A stretch of 64,000 bases of DNA from Adlercreutzia equolifaciens DSM 19450. Its GTDB lineage: Bacteria; Actinomycetota; Coriobacteriia; Coriobacteriales; Eggerthellaceae. Shown here piece by piece: positions 39,437 to 47,767 of this stretch. Where the stretch lies: positions 2,356,001-2,420,000 of the forward strand of contig NC_022567.1 in NCBI RefSeq assembly GCF_000478885.1, read 5' to 3'. The position numbers and the translations under genes were made by a program. The first letter of the stretch is position 1; every line of letters begins with the position of its first letter. The notes beneath the pieces are model-generated. The model worked only from the letters and a program-made list of their open reading frames with translations. It was not told where the DNA came from and did no database searches.

Positions 39437-41161
39437 CTATGCCGCATCCCAAGGTTCCAGGGTGGCGGCATTCTCAGCAGCCACCTTACCAGTCATAACG
39501 GCCTCAGTCGTGTTGCCGGAACCGTGGTACACAAGGCCAAACTGCGATCCCAGCTCGCCGGCTGAATAGAGCCGCGGAATCTCATTACCCTCGTAGTCGA
39601 CCACGCGACAGGTGGCATTGCTGCGCTTCGGACCGCCCTGTGTGTTCAGCAGGCTCGGCCACACTTCGATGCCATAGAACGGACCGGTCTCAATCTTGAC
39701 CATCTTCTCCGGATCGCGACCGAAGTCCTCGTCGCGACCGGCGTCCACGAAGCCGTTGTAGCGAGCCACCTCCTCGGCGAACTCGGCCACGCCGACGAAG
39801 CCGAAGGCCTCGGCCAGCTCTTCAAGGGTTTCGCCCTTCTTGATGATGCCGCTGGCCAGCTCCTGGGAGTTGTCGTCGCTCCACTGGTACAGCTCGTGCT
39901 GTCCGAACCAGCCCATGGCCAGCTTGTCCTTGCCGCCATAGAAGTTGCCCGCACCCTCGGCAAAACGCGTCTGATCGAAGATGACGTAGGCCGGAGCACC
40001 AGCCCAGTCGTTGATGGTGTCAGTGCTGTCGGCAAAGCCGAGGAACTCTACGCCGGGGAACTGGCGGGTGTGGCCCATGCGCATATCCTCGCGGAAGAAG
40101 CGGCGGCCGTATTTGTTCACCATGATGACGGCCGGCTCGCTGTGCCAGTTGGTGCTCGTGCCCACGCGGCCGTTCACCTCGCTGTCGGGTTCGATGCGAG
40201 CGCCGTAGCCCTGCCATTCGATGCAGTCCATGTGATGGAGCCGTGCGCCGGCGGCCTGGGCCATGAGCACGCCATCGCCGCGGTTGAAGGGCGAGCCGGT
40301 GACGGCGATGTCCATGCAGGCGCGGATGTACTCCTGGGTGAGCTCGGGACTGGCCTCGTAGCCACCGCAGGCCAAAACAACTCCCTTGCGAGCTTTGATG
40401 AAGATGCTCGATCCATCGGCTTTTTCAGCCCGTACGCCAAGCACTTCCTTAGTTTGGGGGTTTTGCACGAGCTCACGACCGCGGGTCTCGTAGAGCACGG
40501 TTCCGCCCATGCCCTCGTAGATTTCCGCCATGGGCTCGTAGAAGTACTTGCCGCCCATGGCCTGATTGCCGTCGGCATCGGCCATGGCATGATGCTCCAT
40601 GCCCGTCTCGGAGACGCCCTTCAGGCTGTTGTTCATGGTGGGGGCCATCTCGTGGAACTCTTTGGGATAGAAGTTGAAGCCGGCCCGCTTCGTGTCCATG
40701 TAGTCGATGCCGAGCTCTTCGATCCAATCCACCATGCCCGAGAGGGTTTGGCTGAATTCCAGCAGCTCCTGCTTATCGTCGCGCTGCAGGTTCAGGCGGT
40801 AGAGAAAGTCCGCATAACCTTGGACGTCGGTAGGACAGATCCATCCGCCGCCGCACACGCCGCTGTTGCCGCCGCGTAACTCTTTGGGGGCCACCTCCAG
40901 CACTACGGTATCGGCACCGGCCTTCATGCCGGCAATGCCGGCAGAGACGCCTGCGGCACCGAAACCAACTACGACAATATCGTGCTCCTCGTCCCAAGCC
41001 TCGGGCAGCCAGAACTCGTTTGGCGTTGTGGAGGGCAGCGTTTCAGTGGCCTCAGTGGCGCATCCGGCAATGCCCGCTACCGCCATGGTGCCGGCTACGA
41101 GCGCGCCAGTCGTCTTCAAGAAGTCACGACGATTAAGGGAATGGGCCTCAATTGTTCTCAT
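39437..41161 (-). CDS. Tat-exported FAD-binding fumarate reductase-like lipoprotein
   Basis: 574 aa. A Tat signal, NRRDFLKTTGALVAGTMAVA, runs into a lipobox AGIAGC, so it is folded inside, exported and lipid-anchored. The FAD_binding_2 domain starts at DIVVVGFGAAGVSAGIAG (about residue 62) with ELRGGNSGVCGGGW. The capping domain and the end, NTQGGPKRSNATCRVVD then IPRLYSAGELGSQFGLVYHGSGN, match flavocytochrome c-type reductases. The acceptor cannot be read; fumarate, urocanate and other enoates are all known in the family. It is in an operon with the hexaheme cytochrome and divergent from a membrane LuxR regulator. ATG 41161 follows GGAGGAGG. Confidence 0.93.
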   Translation of the reverse strand: MRTIEAHSLNRRDFLKTTGALVAGTMAVAGIAGCATEATETLPSTTPNEFWLPEAWDEEHDIVVVGFGAAGVSAGIAGMKAGADTVVLEVAPKELRGGNSGVCGGGWICPTDVQGYADFLYRLNLQRDDKQELLEFSQTLSGMVDWIEELGIDYMDTKRAGFNFYPKEFHEMAPTMNNSLKGVSETGMEHHAMADADGNQAMGGKYFYEPMAEIYEGMGGTVLYETRGRELVQNPQTKEVLGVRAEKADGSSIFIKARKGVVLACGGYEASPELTQEYIRACMDIAVTGSPFNRGDGVLMAQAAGARLHHMDCIEWQGYGARIEPDSEVNGRVGTSTNWHSEPAVIMVNKYGRRFFREDMRMGHTRQFPGVEFLGFADSTDTINDWAGAPAYVIFDQTRFAEGAGNFYGGKDKLAMGWFGQHELYQWSDDNSQELASGIIKKGETLEELAEAFGFVGVAEFAEEVARYNGFVDAGRDEDFGRDPEKMVKIETGPFYGIEVWPSLLNTQGGPKRSNATCRVVDYEGNEIPRLYSAGELGSQFGLVYHGSGNTTEAVMTGKVAAENAATLEPWDAA

Positions 41162-41338
41162 GGTTCCTCCTCCTTGCAGTGAACCGATTCTATGGGGCGT
41201 CACGACTAACACCCTAAGTCCATCCTAGGACACCCGAGCCTGCTTGATTTGTTACGTACCGTTTAAACCAGAGACGCCCTGCTTAAACGAGAAAGAGAAA
41301 GATGTCGCAAATTACCAGGTCATAGCCTTGTGGCGACT

Positions 41339-41350
41339 TTAAGCGCTTAA
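41339..41350. promoter_or_regulatory. Palindrome TTAAGCGCTTAA in the flavin reductase/LuxR divergent region
   Basis: A perfect 12-bp palindrome midway in the 280-bp gap 41162-41441. A second symmetric pair, GTTTAAAC and TGCTTAAAC, lies around 41265-41290. These are candidate sites for the adjacent LuxR regulator. Confidence 0.4.
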
Positions 41351-41441
41351 GCGTCTTGAGGGCGGAGGAACGAAACGTTAGGATGGAGGGCAGGAGAGGG
41401 CGCATTCAGCAAGAAAGCGCAGCATGAGGGGAGGGAATGTA

Positions 41442-42866
41442 ATGGGACACGAGGCGATCTTTCCTCCATGGCTCGAAAGACTGATGGATCTAGCCGAGCG
41501 ACAATGGAACGTCGTAGTGCTGGTAACAGGATATGCGCTCTGCCGTTGCGCATCGCATCTCTCCTTTCAGTGCGCAGGGTCGAGCGATTTGAGCACATGC
41601 GCCGATGCTGGCAAGATCGCGGGCCTCCTGCTGCTCGTGACCTTTGCCTACGGGCTGGATCGTGAGCACCAATCCTTCAAGATACTTGCGGCTCCCGGAC
41701 TGATAGCCTTGGCCGCTTGCGGCATACTTGTGCTCGTCCGTCTTTCAGTGCTGGATGCCTCAACGCTAGCGATAGGCATGTTTCTTTTCGGGCTGGGAAC
41801 AGCAGCCATGATGCTGCAATGGCTTGAATTTGTAAGCACGACCTCGCTCAAATTCATCGTTCTCATTATCGGAACTGCCGAGGGGCTCAACTCGCTCCTC
41901 GTCATCATATTGGGGGCGAGCCTGGAGACAGTTACCTACTGCATGCCACTGCTCATTGCGATCTCCCTTACGCTGCTGGTGGGGTACCGTCGCATGGTTG
42001 AAGAAAGTCATGCGCCCTCTTTGCTGGTCGCCCAGCGCATATCTATCGGACTGGGGTCCATCGTCTCGTGGCGTCTTGTTGTATGGGTGAGCATCTATTG
42101 TTTCTCTTACGGACTCGTGAGTTCTTTCATGCATTTCTCCAAGCTGTCGCTGTTCGATAACTTTGGAAACATGATTCCCGGCGCCGCCATCGCGGGACTC
42201 GCCTTTGGACTGCCGAGTCGTTTCGACATGCGCGCTTTGAAGAACATAGCTTTCGTATTTATGGTAGCAGGTCTACTGCTCGCAGGGTTTTTCGACAACG
42301 ACAATGCCTGGGTGCAGGTGTTCGCCAGCGCTGGCACCGCCAGCTGCCGTCTATTCGCTTATTCGCTGGCTTGCATGAGAGCACACGCTGCTCGCACTTC
42401 AGCGCTACCAGCCTGCGCGATAGTGAAGCTCCTTATCATCGCGACAACGGAAACGGGCATCCAAACAGGCCTTCTCGATTTAGCCATCGATCCTGGGGTG
42501 CTAGGGGCAGCTATAATCTTGACAATCAGCCTTTTAAGCGCAGGTCTCTCGCCATTCAGCATCGATGAGCGCTACGTATTGGAACGGGCCGTTCAATCGT
42601 CTCCCGCCTCTCGTCGGCAGGAGGCCTTAACATCGCTCAGCACCGAACGGGGGCTCTCAAAACGAGAGACAACGGTGTTCATGCTCATGGCGAGCGGGTG
42701 TGACATTGCCGCCATCAGCGACGAGCTGTTTATCTCGAAGAGTGCCGTGCGGGCTCACGCAAGTCGCATCTATGCGAAATTTGCCGTGCACAATCGCCAG
42801 GAGTTCAATGAGGTGCTCGACGCTTACCTGCCGCCGCTGCCTGAAGAGGAGTCGTCCGGGAGCTGA
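41442..42866 (+). CDS. LuxR-family regulator with 12-segment membrane N-terminus
   Basis: 474 aa. About twelve hydrophobic segments fill residues 25-385 (for example LLLLVTFAYGLD, TLAIGMFLFGLGTAAMMLQW, FMVAGLLLAGFF), an MFS-like layout. The C-terminal 65 residues are a LuxR helix-turn-helix: GLSKRETTVFMLMASGCDIA, AISDELFISKSAVRAHASRI, YAKFAVHNRQEFNEVL. This architecture is expanded in Eggerthellaceae next to flavin reductases. ATG 41442 is spaced correctly behind GAGGGGAGG; the ATG at 41424 is part of that site. It probably senses a small molecule and controls the divergent reductase/cytochrome pair. Confidence 0.92.
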   Translation: MGHEAIFPPWLERLMDLAERQWNVVVLVTGYALCRCASHLSFQCAGSSDLSTCADAGKIAGLLLLVTFAYGLDREHQSFKILAAPGLIALAACGILVLVRLSVLDASTLAIGMFLFGLGTAAMMLQWLEFVSTTSLKFIVLIIGTAEGLNSLLVIILGASLETVTYCMPLLIAISLTLLVGYRRMVEESHAPSLLVAQRISIGLGSIVSWRLVVWVSIYCFSYGLVSSFMHFSKLSLFDNFGNMIPGAAIAGLAFGLPSRFDMRALKNIAFVFMVAGLLLAGFFDNDNAWVQVFASAGTASCRLFAYSLACMRAHAARTSALPACAIVKLLIIATTETGIQTGLLDLAIDPGVLGAAIILTISLLSAGLSPFSIDERYVLERAVQSSPASRRQEALTSLSTERGLSKRETTVFMLMASGCDIAAISDELFISKSAVRAHASRIYAKFAVHNRQEFNEVLDAYLPPLPEEESSGS

Positions 42867-43087
42867 TTTATGTCGCCGCTCGAGGCGGTGGCTTTAATGT
42901 CTCCGCCTTACGACGCACCCTTTGCTTTATAGAACTTTGATTTGCCAAAGCATCCTAGTTCACGACCAACGCGAAGAGATGCATGGGCTTTCAAGGCAGT
43001 TTGCAATCTCAATGTTAGACATCGTCAGCGCAAAAAGTTTATAGCAACCAGCAAAAAGTACCCCATAGCAGATCTTTTGTCTACGAT

Positions 43088-43173
43088 ATCGCCCAGGCCA
43101 CAAGGGCACCATCGCCGTCACCGGCACCGCGGAAGAAGGCACCACCTTCACTCTGCGTTTGCCCTTGACGTAG
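43088..43173 (+). repeat. Kinase 3'-end repeat, copy B
   Basis: Matches copy A over about 86 bp up to and including the TAG stop, with one base deleted (CAGGCCACAAGG against CAAGCCCACAAGG) and a few substitutions. It is not attached to any kinase reading frame. The surrounding stretch 42867-43190 shows no gene. Confidence 0.88.
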
Positions 43174-43190
43174 GAGTTGCTAAAGAGACC

Positions 43191-43475
43191 TTATCCGGCC
43201 AAAGATAGCACTTGCGCCGCCTTCTCGAGAGCGGCCTCGCGGATGAACGCCGACTTTTTCACGCCGGCCACCTCGGCAGCGCGAGCTATGAGCTCTGCCC
43301 CCGATTCAGGGCATTTGAACGAGAGGTTCGCATTGGGCTCCCCTGACAAGGGCGGCCGGCCGACGCGCAGAGGAACAAGCCCTATCTCCGCGTCATCGCT
43401 CTCCCATTCCGCAGCCCGTCGCTCGATTTCCTCATCAGTGAGAACGTAGCCGTTTTTCAACTTGTACTCGGCCAT
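43191..43475 (-). CDS. Predicted antitoxin (ribbon-helix-helix/CopG-like)
   Basis: 94 aa. The C-terminal half, PNANLSFKCPESGAELIARA followed by AEVAGVKKSAFIREAALEKA, has the strand-helix-helix pattern of ribbon-helix-helix DNA-binding antitoxins. The N-terminal half is acidic (TDEEIERRAAEWESDDAEIG). It starts 5 bp after the upstream small gene, so the two form a pair. The toxin/antitoxin assignment rests on size, order and the RHH-like part and is tentative. It ends 18 bp from repeat copy B. Confidence 0.7.
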   Translation of the reverse strand: MAEYKLKNGYVLTDEEIERRAAEWESDDAEIGLVPLRVGRPPLSGEPNANLSFKCPESGAELIARAAEVAGVKKSAFIREAALEKAAQVLSLAG

Positions 43476-43480
43476 ACTAC

Positions 43481-43750
43481 CTAGCGCCTCGCTTTCTCAA
43501 CCTCTAGCCGCACTCTTCGCGAAAGCGGCGTATTCGCATGATAGATGAGCCATCCATCATCGGTTAGCGTTCCGACCATCTCGACGTCGCGACCCTTAGA
43601 GTCAACGCCTATCCAAAGATACTCAGGATAGTTCTGGCTATCGGCCCTAAGAGCTTCGTAGTAGGAGTTCCTCCAAGCCGTGCGAATATCCTCCTCGTTC
43701 AGTTGGGGGTGACGAAGAAAGATCCGCGGATGAATTTCGAGCATTGCCAT
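43481..43750 (-). CDS. Predicted toxin-like small protein
   Basis: 89 aa, rich in aromatic and basic residues. The second half, RDVEMVGTLTDDGWLIYHAN followed by TPLSRRVRLEVEKARR, resembles the strand-turn-strand layout of BrnT/RelE-type small toxins, but I do not recognise an exact family. AAAGGA precedes ATG 43750. The upstream 26 bp hold a tandem direct repeat, a likely operator, and the region beyond is AT-rich compared with the chromosome, suggesting foreign origin. Confidence 0.6.
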   Translation of the reverse strand: MAMLEIHPRIFLRHPQLNEEDIRTAWRNSYYEALRADSQNYPEYLWIGVDSKGRDVEMVGTLTDDGWLIYHANTPLSRRVRLEVEKARR

Positions 43751-43764
43751 GATCGGATTCCTTT

Positions 43765-43790
43765 TTCTACTACTTTATTCTACTACTTTA
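43765..43790. promoter_or_regulatory. Tandem 13-bp direct repeat upstream of the toxin-like gene
   Basis: TTCTACTACTTTA occurs twice without gap (43765-43777, 43778-43790), directly before the ribosome-binding site; a likely autoregulation site of the RHH protein. Confidence 0.6.
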
Positions 43791-43890
43791 TTTGTGTGAG
43801 ATCAACTATCCTCCTCGCATTAATCGCACTATAGCACGATTTTATAGAAATAGAACCGAGATTTGTATTATAGTTCACTAGTTTGCGAAA

Positions 43891-43978
43891 CATCGCCCAA
43901 GCCCACAAGGGCACCATCGCCGTCACCAGCACCGCACAAGAAGGCACCACCTTCACCCTGCGTTTGCCCTTGGCATAA
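43891..43978 (+). repeat. Kinase 3'-end repeat, copy C
   Basis: Matches copy A over 88 bp including the final codons; the end reads CTGCGTTTGCCCTTGGCATAA, so Thr-stop is changed to Ala-stop. It is preceded by AT-rich DNA and followed at once by normal GC-rich sequence and a strong hairpin. Confidence 0.88.
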
Positions 43979-43981
43979 AAC

Positions 43982-44019
43982 GCCCCCGGCGCCGTGAAGA
44001 GGATAGGGGCGCCGGGGGC
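43982..44019. terminator. 12-bp perfect GC hairpin
   Basis: GCCCCCGGCGCC / GGCGCCGGGGGC, followed by TTTT on the minus strand. It probably terminates the Nap-like ferredoxin operon arriving from the right. The rest of the gap to 44215 shows nothing. Confidence 0.75.
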
Positions 44020-44215
44020 TGGAGCAGATCGAGACCGCGTGGCTGCCAGGGCGGGGGCTCGGGCAGTCGGGAGATGCGGCCTCTCCTGCTTTGCGGAGAA
44101 GTCTGAGATTTACCGCACGACGCCCCGTCGACGCCGTGCCAGCTTCGGCGAGACGCCCGGCAGGGACAGCTCGCCGACATTTTGCGCAAGATCGCCAGCG
44201 ATCGCTGCGGCTCCC

Positions 44216-45415
44216 CTACCGCTCGAAGATGTCTCCGTTGAAGTCGAGACGGAAGGTGTCGAGGATCTGGTGGGGGTTGTCGGTAAGGCTCACAGGACGG
44301 GGCGTCATGACGTAGCGGTGGCGGTTGCCGCCGGTAAGCCAGCTTGCGGGCACGGCGTCGAGCAGTGTGATGGCATCGGCGGGGCACACGTCCCGGCAGC
44401 TGCCGCACTTCACGCAATCGCCCGGCGTGTGGGTCACGCCCAGGGTACCGTCGGCGTCATCGAACTTCGCAATGGCGCCCGTGGGACAGAACGTCGCGCA
44501 CATGCGGCAAGAGACGCACTTCGTGCCATCGATGACCACCGCACCCCACAGCCGGGTTTCCAGCTTGTCGCCTTCCGGTTCCCCCAGCTGCGCCAGTGCG
44601 TCCAGCAAGCGCTCACGCCGATCGGGAATGAAATGCGGCAACGTGCCGTCTTTCATCACGTGGAGGGAATGGGCAGGATGCTTGGGAGCGTCCTGCCCCG
44701 CAGATGAACCGACACGCACTCCTTCGGCTTCGCGAATGGGCGGGCAGGAGCGCTCTTGGGCAAAGTAAGCTGCGCGGGCGGTTTCGGCAGCGGCCTCATC
44801 GGCGCCCTCGGCGAGAATGCTCGCAGGAGGCACATCGGTCACGACAACTTCCAAATCGTCGCCCCAGGTGGCGAGCACCTGGCGCGCCGTTTCGGCTACC
44901 AGCTCCGCCGTGTCGCGACCGTGGCGCTGGGCACAGTGATCGCAATCGCCGCAAAGCACCGTCACGCGGCCTACACTCTCGGCGGCGAGTCCCGCCAGCA
45001 GCGACTCATCCACGCGCCCCGCGCAGACCACGAACGCCGCGGCACCGGGCACTAGCAAATCACCCAAGGCCGCCTCCATCTGGCTGCAGGCAATGACCAC
45101 CTCGTCACCCCGCACGGCGCGCAGACAGGCGGCTTTCAACTCGGCGTCCGAGGGATTCAGCGACTCCAAGGCGCACGTGGGGCACACCGTGGCGCAGGTG
45201 CCGCAGCCGACACACTTGGAGGCATCGATCACCAGCTCGCCGTCTTCCAAGGAAATGCACCCTGAAGTGCACGCCGCCGCGCACTTCAAGCAGTCCACGT
45301 TGCGGTTGCGCACCTTCGCGCACCGCTCCCGATGAACCCGAATGGCCCCACTATTCACAGCCGTAAACGCGGTGCCCACATATCGGTGAGCCCCCGCATC
45401 AATCGTCTCAACCAT
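44216..45415 (-). CDS. Multi-cluster 4Fe-4S ferredoxin (NapF-like context)
   Basis: 399 aa. Four cysteine clusters: CLKCAAAC with CTSGC nearby, CVGCGTCATVCPTCA, CVSCRMCATFCPTGA and CVKCGSCRDVCPADA. The middle (about residues 100-230) is a non-ferredoxin domain with a CGDCDHCAQ motif. No signal peptide, so cytoplasmic. As the last gene of a napG-napH-like operon it may take electrons from, or help load clusters into, the neighbouring oxidoreductase system. GAGGAGCAACA precedes ATG 45415. Confidence 0.85.
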   Translation of the reverse strand: MVETIDAGAHRYVGTAFTAVNSGAIRVHRERCAKVRNRNVDCLKCAAACTSGCISLEDGELVIDASKCVGCGTCATVCPTCALESLNPSDAELKAACLRAVRGDEVVIACSQMEAALGDLLVPGAAAFVVCAGRVDESLLAGLAAESVGRVTVLCGDCDHCAQRHGRDTAELVAETARQVLATWGDDLEVVVTDVPPASILAEGADEAAAETARAAYFAQERSCPPIREAEGVRVGSSAGQDAPKHPAHSLHVMKDGTLPHFIPDRRERLLDALAQLGEPEGDKLETRLWGAVVIDGTKCVSCRMCATFCPTGAIAKFDDADGTLGVTHTPGDCVKCGSCRDVCPADAITLLDAVPASWLTGGNRHRYVMTPRPVSLTDNPHQILDTFRLDFNGDIFER

Positions 45416-45477
45416 TGTTGCTCCTCTTCAACGATGGCCCGGCCTCTCCCAAAGTCGAGCCATCGCTCACTGATTGG

Positions 45478-46548
45478 CTAGTCCAGCTTCGGCTCCAGGT
45501 CGTCCATAACCGGGTCGGGAATTTCCACGACGGTCTTGCCCGCCTTCTTGCCGACGAACACCGGCATGGTGATGGCATGGGTGGGACACACGTCCACGCA
45601 GTTGCGGCAGCGCGTGCAGTCGGCCATGGTGCGCAGACCGAATTCCGGATGACGGATGTTGATGTCGGCATCGCACACCTCGGCGCACTTGCTGCAGGAG
45701 GTGGCGCGGGCCGTCTCCAGGCACTTCTCGTCATTAATGGTAGGCACGAACGTACGCGAGAAACGCCCGACCAGGTTCATGAGCGCCGAAAGCGGGCAGA
45801 AATTCGAGCACCACTTGCGTAGCACCACCAACTCGATAACAAGCATCGCCGGAATAAGGATAAGCCCGATCGTCGCGTCGCCATGGGCGAAGGCCCGCCA
45901 AATAACGAGCACGGTGGCAAACGACAGACCCACGGGGCACACCAGGCAGAACACCGGGAATCCGAAGACCGCCGTCGAAAGCAAGGCCCCACCGAGCACC
46001 GCATGGCGCGAGTCCACCTTGCCGTGATGGACCGGCTGGCACTTGCCGCAGGCGCCGCAAGCGTGGCCGCCCTTCGCCGCCTTCAGGCTCGCCAGCTCCT
46101 GCTGCGAGATGGCCTTGATTTCGGAGCTCTTCTTCTCCTCGAGCTCCCGACGTTTCTTGGGCGAGCGGAAGAAATCGCGGATGCGATCGATGAGCATGGT
46201 CGGGCACAACCACGAGCAGAAGGCGCGACCGAACACGAGCACGAGCGCGGCGATAAGCAGAAGCGACACCACGGCGCGCGGGATCATCATCTTCGTGGCG
46301 ATCATGGTGCCGAGCGCGCCTAGGGGGCATAGCATCGAGAACGTGTCCCAACCGAAGCCGGACATCGTGCCCATGCTCACCCCGGCGATGAGGCCGGCGG
46401 CCATGCCGACGAACACCACGGCGCCCACCACGGTGCGCAGCCGACGCGTCTTCAGCTTCGCGGCCAGCGCGTTCGCAGAGTTTTTCGTCTTCGCGCCCGC
46501 AGTCGGGGACGAAGCGGGCGTTTCCATCGTTTCGTTCTTCTTAGCCAT
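45478..46548 (-). CDS. NapH-like membrane ferredoxin
   Basis: 356 aa. Four or five hydrophobic segments carry paired CxxCP motifs characteristic of NapH (SMLCPLG, CSWLCPT, CLVCPVG, CSNFCPL). A CGACGKC motif lies in a cytoplasmic loop and the C-terminal end holds two 4Fe-4S clusters (CSKCAEVCDAD and CTRCRNCVDVCPTHA). NapH oxidises menaquinol and passes electrons to NapG in nitrate and related respirations. Here it should play that part for an oxidoreductase whose catalytic gene may be the DmsA-like one upstream. AAAGGGGG precedes the ATG. Confidence 0.88.
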   Translation of the reverse strand: MAKKNETMETPASSPTAGAKTKNSANALAAKLKTRRLRTVVGAVVFVGMAAGLIAGVSMGTMSGFGWDTFSMLCPLGALGTMIATKMMIPRAVVSLLLIAALVLVFGRAFCSWLCPTMLIDRIRDFFRSPKKRRELEEKKSSEIKAISQQELASLKAAKGGHACGACGKCQPVHHGKVDSRHAVLGGALLSTAVFGFPVFCLVCPVGLSFATVLVIWRAFAHGDATIGLILIPAMLVIELVVLRKWCSNFCPLSALMNLVGRFSRTFVPTINDEKCLETARATSCSKCAEVCDADINIRHPEFGLRTMADCTRCRNCVDVCPTHAITMPVFVGKKAGKTVVEIPDPVMDDLEPKLD

Positions 46549-46560
46549 GGTTTACCCCCT

Positions 46561-47313
46561 TTAGGCCTCGACGGGGCGCACGACAATGGCACGCTCGCTG
46601 GACTTGATAGAACCGGAGGACAGCGACAGGCAGGCGGCCTGGCAGGCACCGCAGCCGTTGCACTTGTCTTCCACGACATAGGGAATGGGGTTTGCCCCGC
46701 CCTCATCCTTCAGCTCGATAGCGCCGTAGTTGCAGGCGTCGTAGCAGTCGCGGCATCCGGTCATGCGATAGGCTAGGCACGTGCGCGGATCAATCTCCGC
46801 CGTGCCAATGATGATGTCGCCGGTCTCGCCGGTCTCCGGGTTGCCCACTGTGTAGGTTGCCGGCAGCTCGAGCGCGGCCGTGGGGCACACCGCCACGCAC
46901 AAGGGGTTGCCGCCGTTCTCCTCGTAGCAGAAGTCGCAGTAGTTCCCCGTGTTGAAGTCGAGCATAGGGCTGCGCATGCCGAGTAGCCCGTCCTCGATCT
47001 TCGCCGGCACGATGGCTTGGCGCGGACACGCCTCATAGCAGCGCTCGCAACGGATGCAGCCGCTCACCAGATGGGCCTCGTCGGCACCTCCGGGCGGTCG
47101 GTTCAGCGGATTGTGGCCCGCATAGCGCAACCCGCCCAAGCCGAGCAGGGCCACCGTCGAGCCCACGCCGATGAACAGCCCGCGCCGCGTGATGCCGCCG
47201 CGAGGTGCGCGCTTGGCCTCGGCCGCATCAACGCTCTCCAGCGTCGGGGCGACTTGCGCGCCCGCTGCTCCAGCTGAAGCAGACGTCGGCGCCTCTTTCT
47301 TCTCCTCTGTCAT
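46561..47313 (-). CDS. NapG-like Tat-exported ferredoxin
   Basis: 250 aa. A Tat motif ITRRGLFIGVGSTVALLGLG (about residues 40-60) is followed by four 4Fe-4S clusters: CIRCERCYEACP, CDFCYEENGGNPLCVAVCP, CRDCYDAC and CNGCGACQAAC. The protein is therefore outside the membrane and would relay electrons from NapH. The ATG at 47313 follows GAGGAGGAA; an open frame runs 62 codons further but crosses a hairpin (47352-47385, CTCCTGAAGC / GCTTCAGGAG) in what must be the leader. The 13-bp gap to the NapH gene indicates an operon. Confidence 0.9.
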   Translation of the reverse strand: MTEEKKEAPTSASAGAAGAQVAPTLESVDAAEAKRAPRGGITRRGLFIGVGSTVALLGLGGLRYAGHNPLNRPPGGADEAHLVSGCIRCERCYEACPRQAIVPAKIEDGLLGMRSPMLDFNTGNYCDFCYEENGGNPLCVAVCPTAALELPATYTVGNPETGETGDIIIGTAEIDPRTCLAYRMTGCRDCYDACNYGAIELKDEGGANPIPYVVEDKCNGCGACQAACLSLSSGSIKSSERAIVVRPVEA

Positions 47314-47418
47314 TGATTCCTCCTCTTCAAGAATCATCTGAGGGTTTGCTCCTCCTGAAGCCTTTTCGCAAAAAAGCTTCAGGAGACCCAAACGCTCCTT
47401 CGTCAGGGCGAAATGAGC

Positions 47419-47550
47419 AAAATAGGGCACTTCTCGTAACTTGCCAAAAAGCCGATCCCTAAAGCAGCAATCGCCACCTGGGGTTTTCCTCCCATCCACA
47501 GAGCTAATGGAGAAATCACACCCTAAAAACTACGAGAAGTACCCCATTTT
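47419..47550 (+). repeat. Core-motif inverted-repeat element, copy E4
   Basis: 20-bp arms (47419-47438 and 47531-47550) pair at 18 of 20 positions, with a sequence unrelated to the E1/E2 arms (ACTTCTCGTA). Core ACCTGGGGTTTT at 47476-47487 is identical. It lies in the 454-bp gap upstream of the NapG gene. Confidence 0.8.
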
Positions 47551-47557
47551 GAACAAA

Positions 47558-47751
47558 AAGCGAGGCGGGCGCATGCGCGTTGCCTGCGGGGCTCGTCTGT
47601 CAGAAAAGCCCGCCTCGCTTAGGTTCTCAAAGAGTGCCGACCGACCGACCAGAGACGAGCGGCTCCCTCATACCGGATGCCAGGGGGCATCCGGGATCGG
47701 GCGCCTCGCAAGCGCCCTGCCAGATGCGGCCGCAGCTGCAGCCGCATCTGG
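47558..47751. repeat. Array of four hairpins between the Dms and Nap operons
   Basis: AAGCGAGGCGGGC / GCCCGCCTCGCTT (47558-47570, 47608-47620, followed by TTTTT on the minus strand), CCGGATGCC / GGCATCCGG (47673-47694), GGGCGC / GCGCCC (47699-47717) and CCAGATGCGGC / GCCGCATCTGG (47720-47751). The first acts as a terminator for the DmsABC-like operon; the rest are unexplained. Confidence 0.7.
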
Positions 47752-47767
47752 CTTCGTTAACACACTG

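Noticed and set aside
43982..44019. The 12-bp GC hairpin as the original terminator of the histidine kinase operon, proving copy C to be the ancestral end
   Set aside because: Its T-run lies on the minus strand, so it best serves the Nap operon; it can be bidirectional but does not prove the order of insertion.
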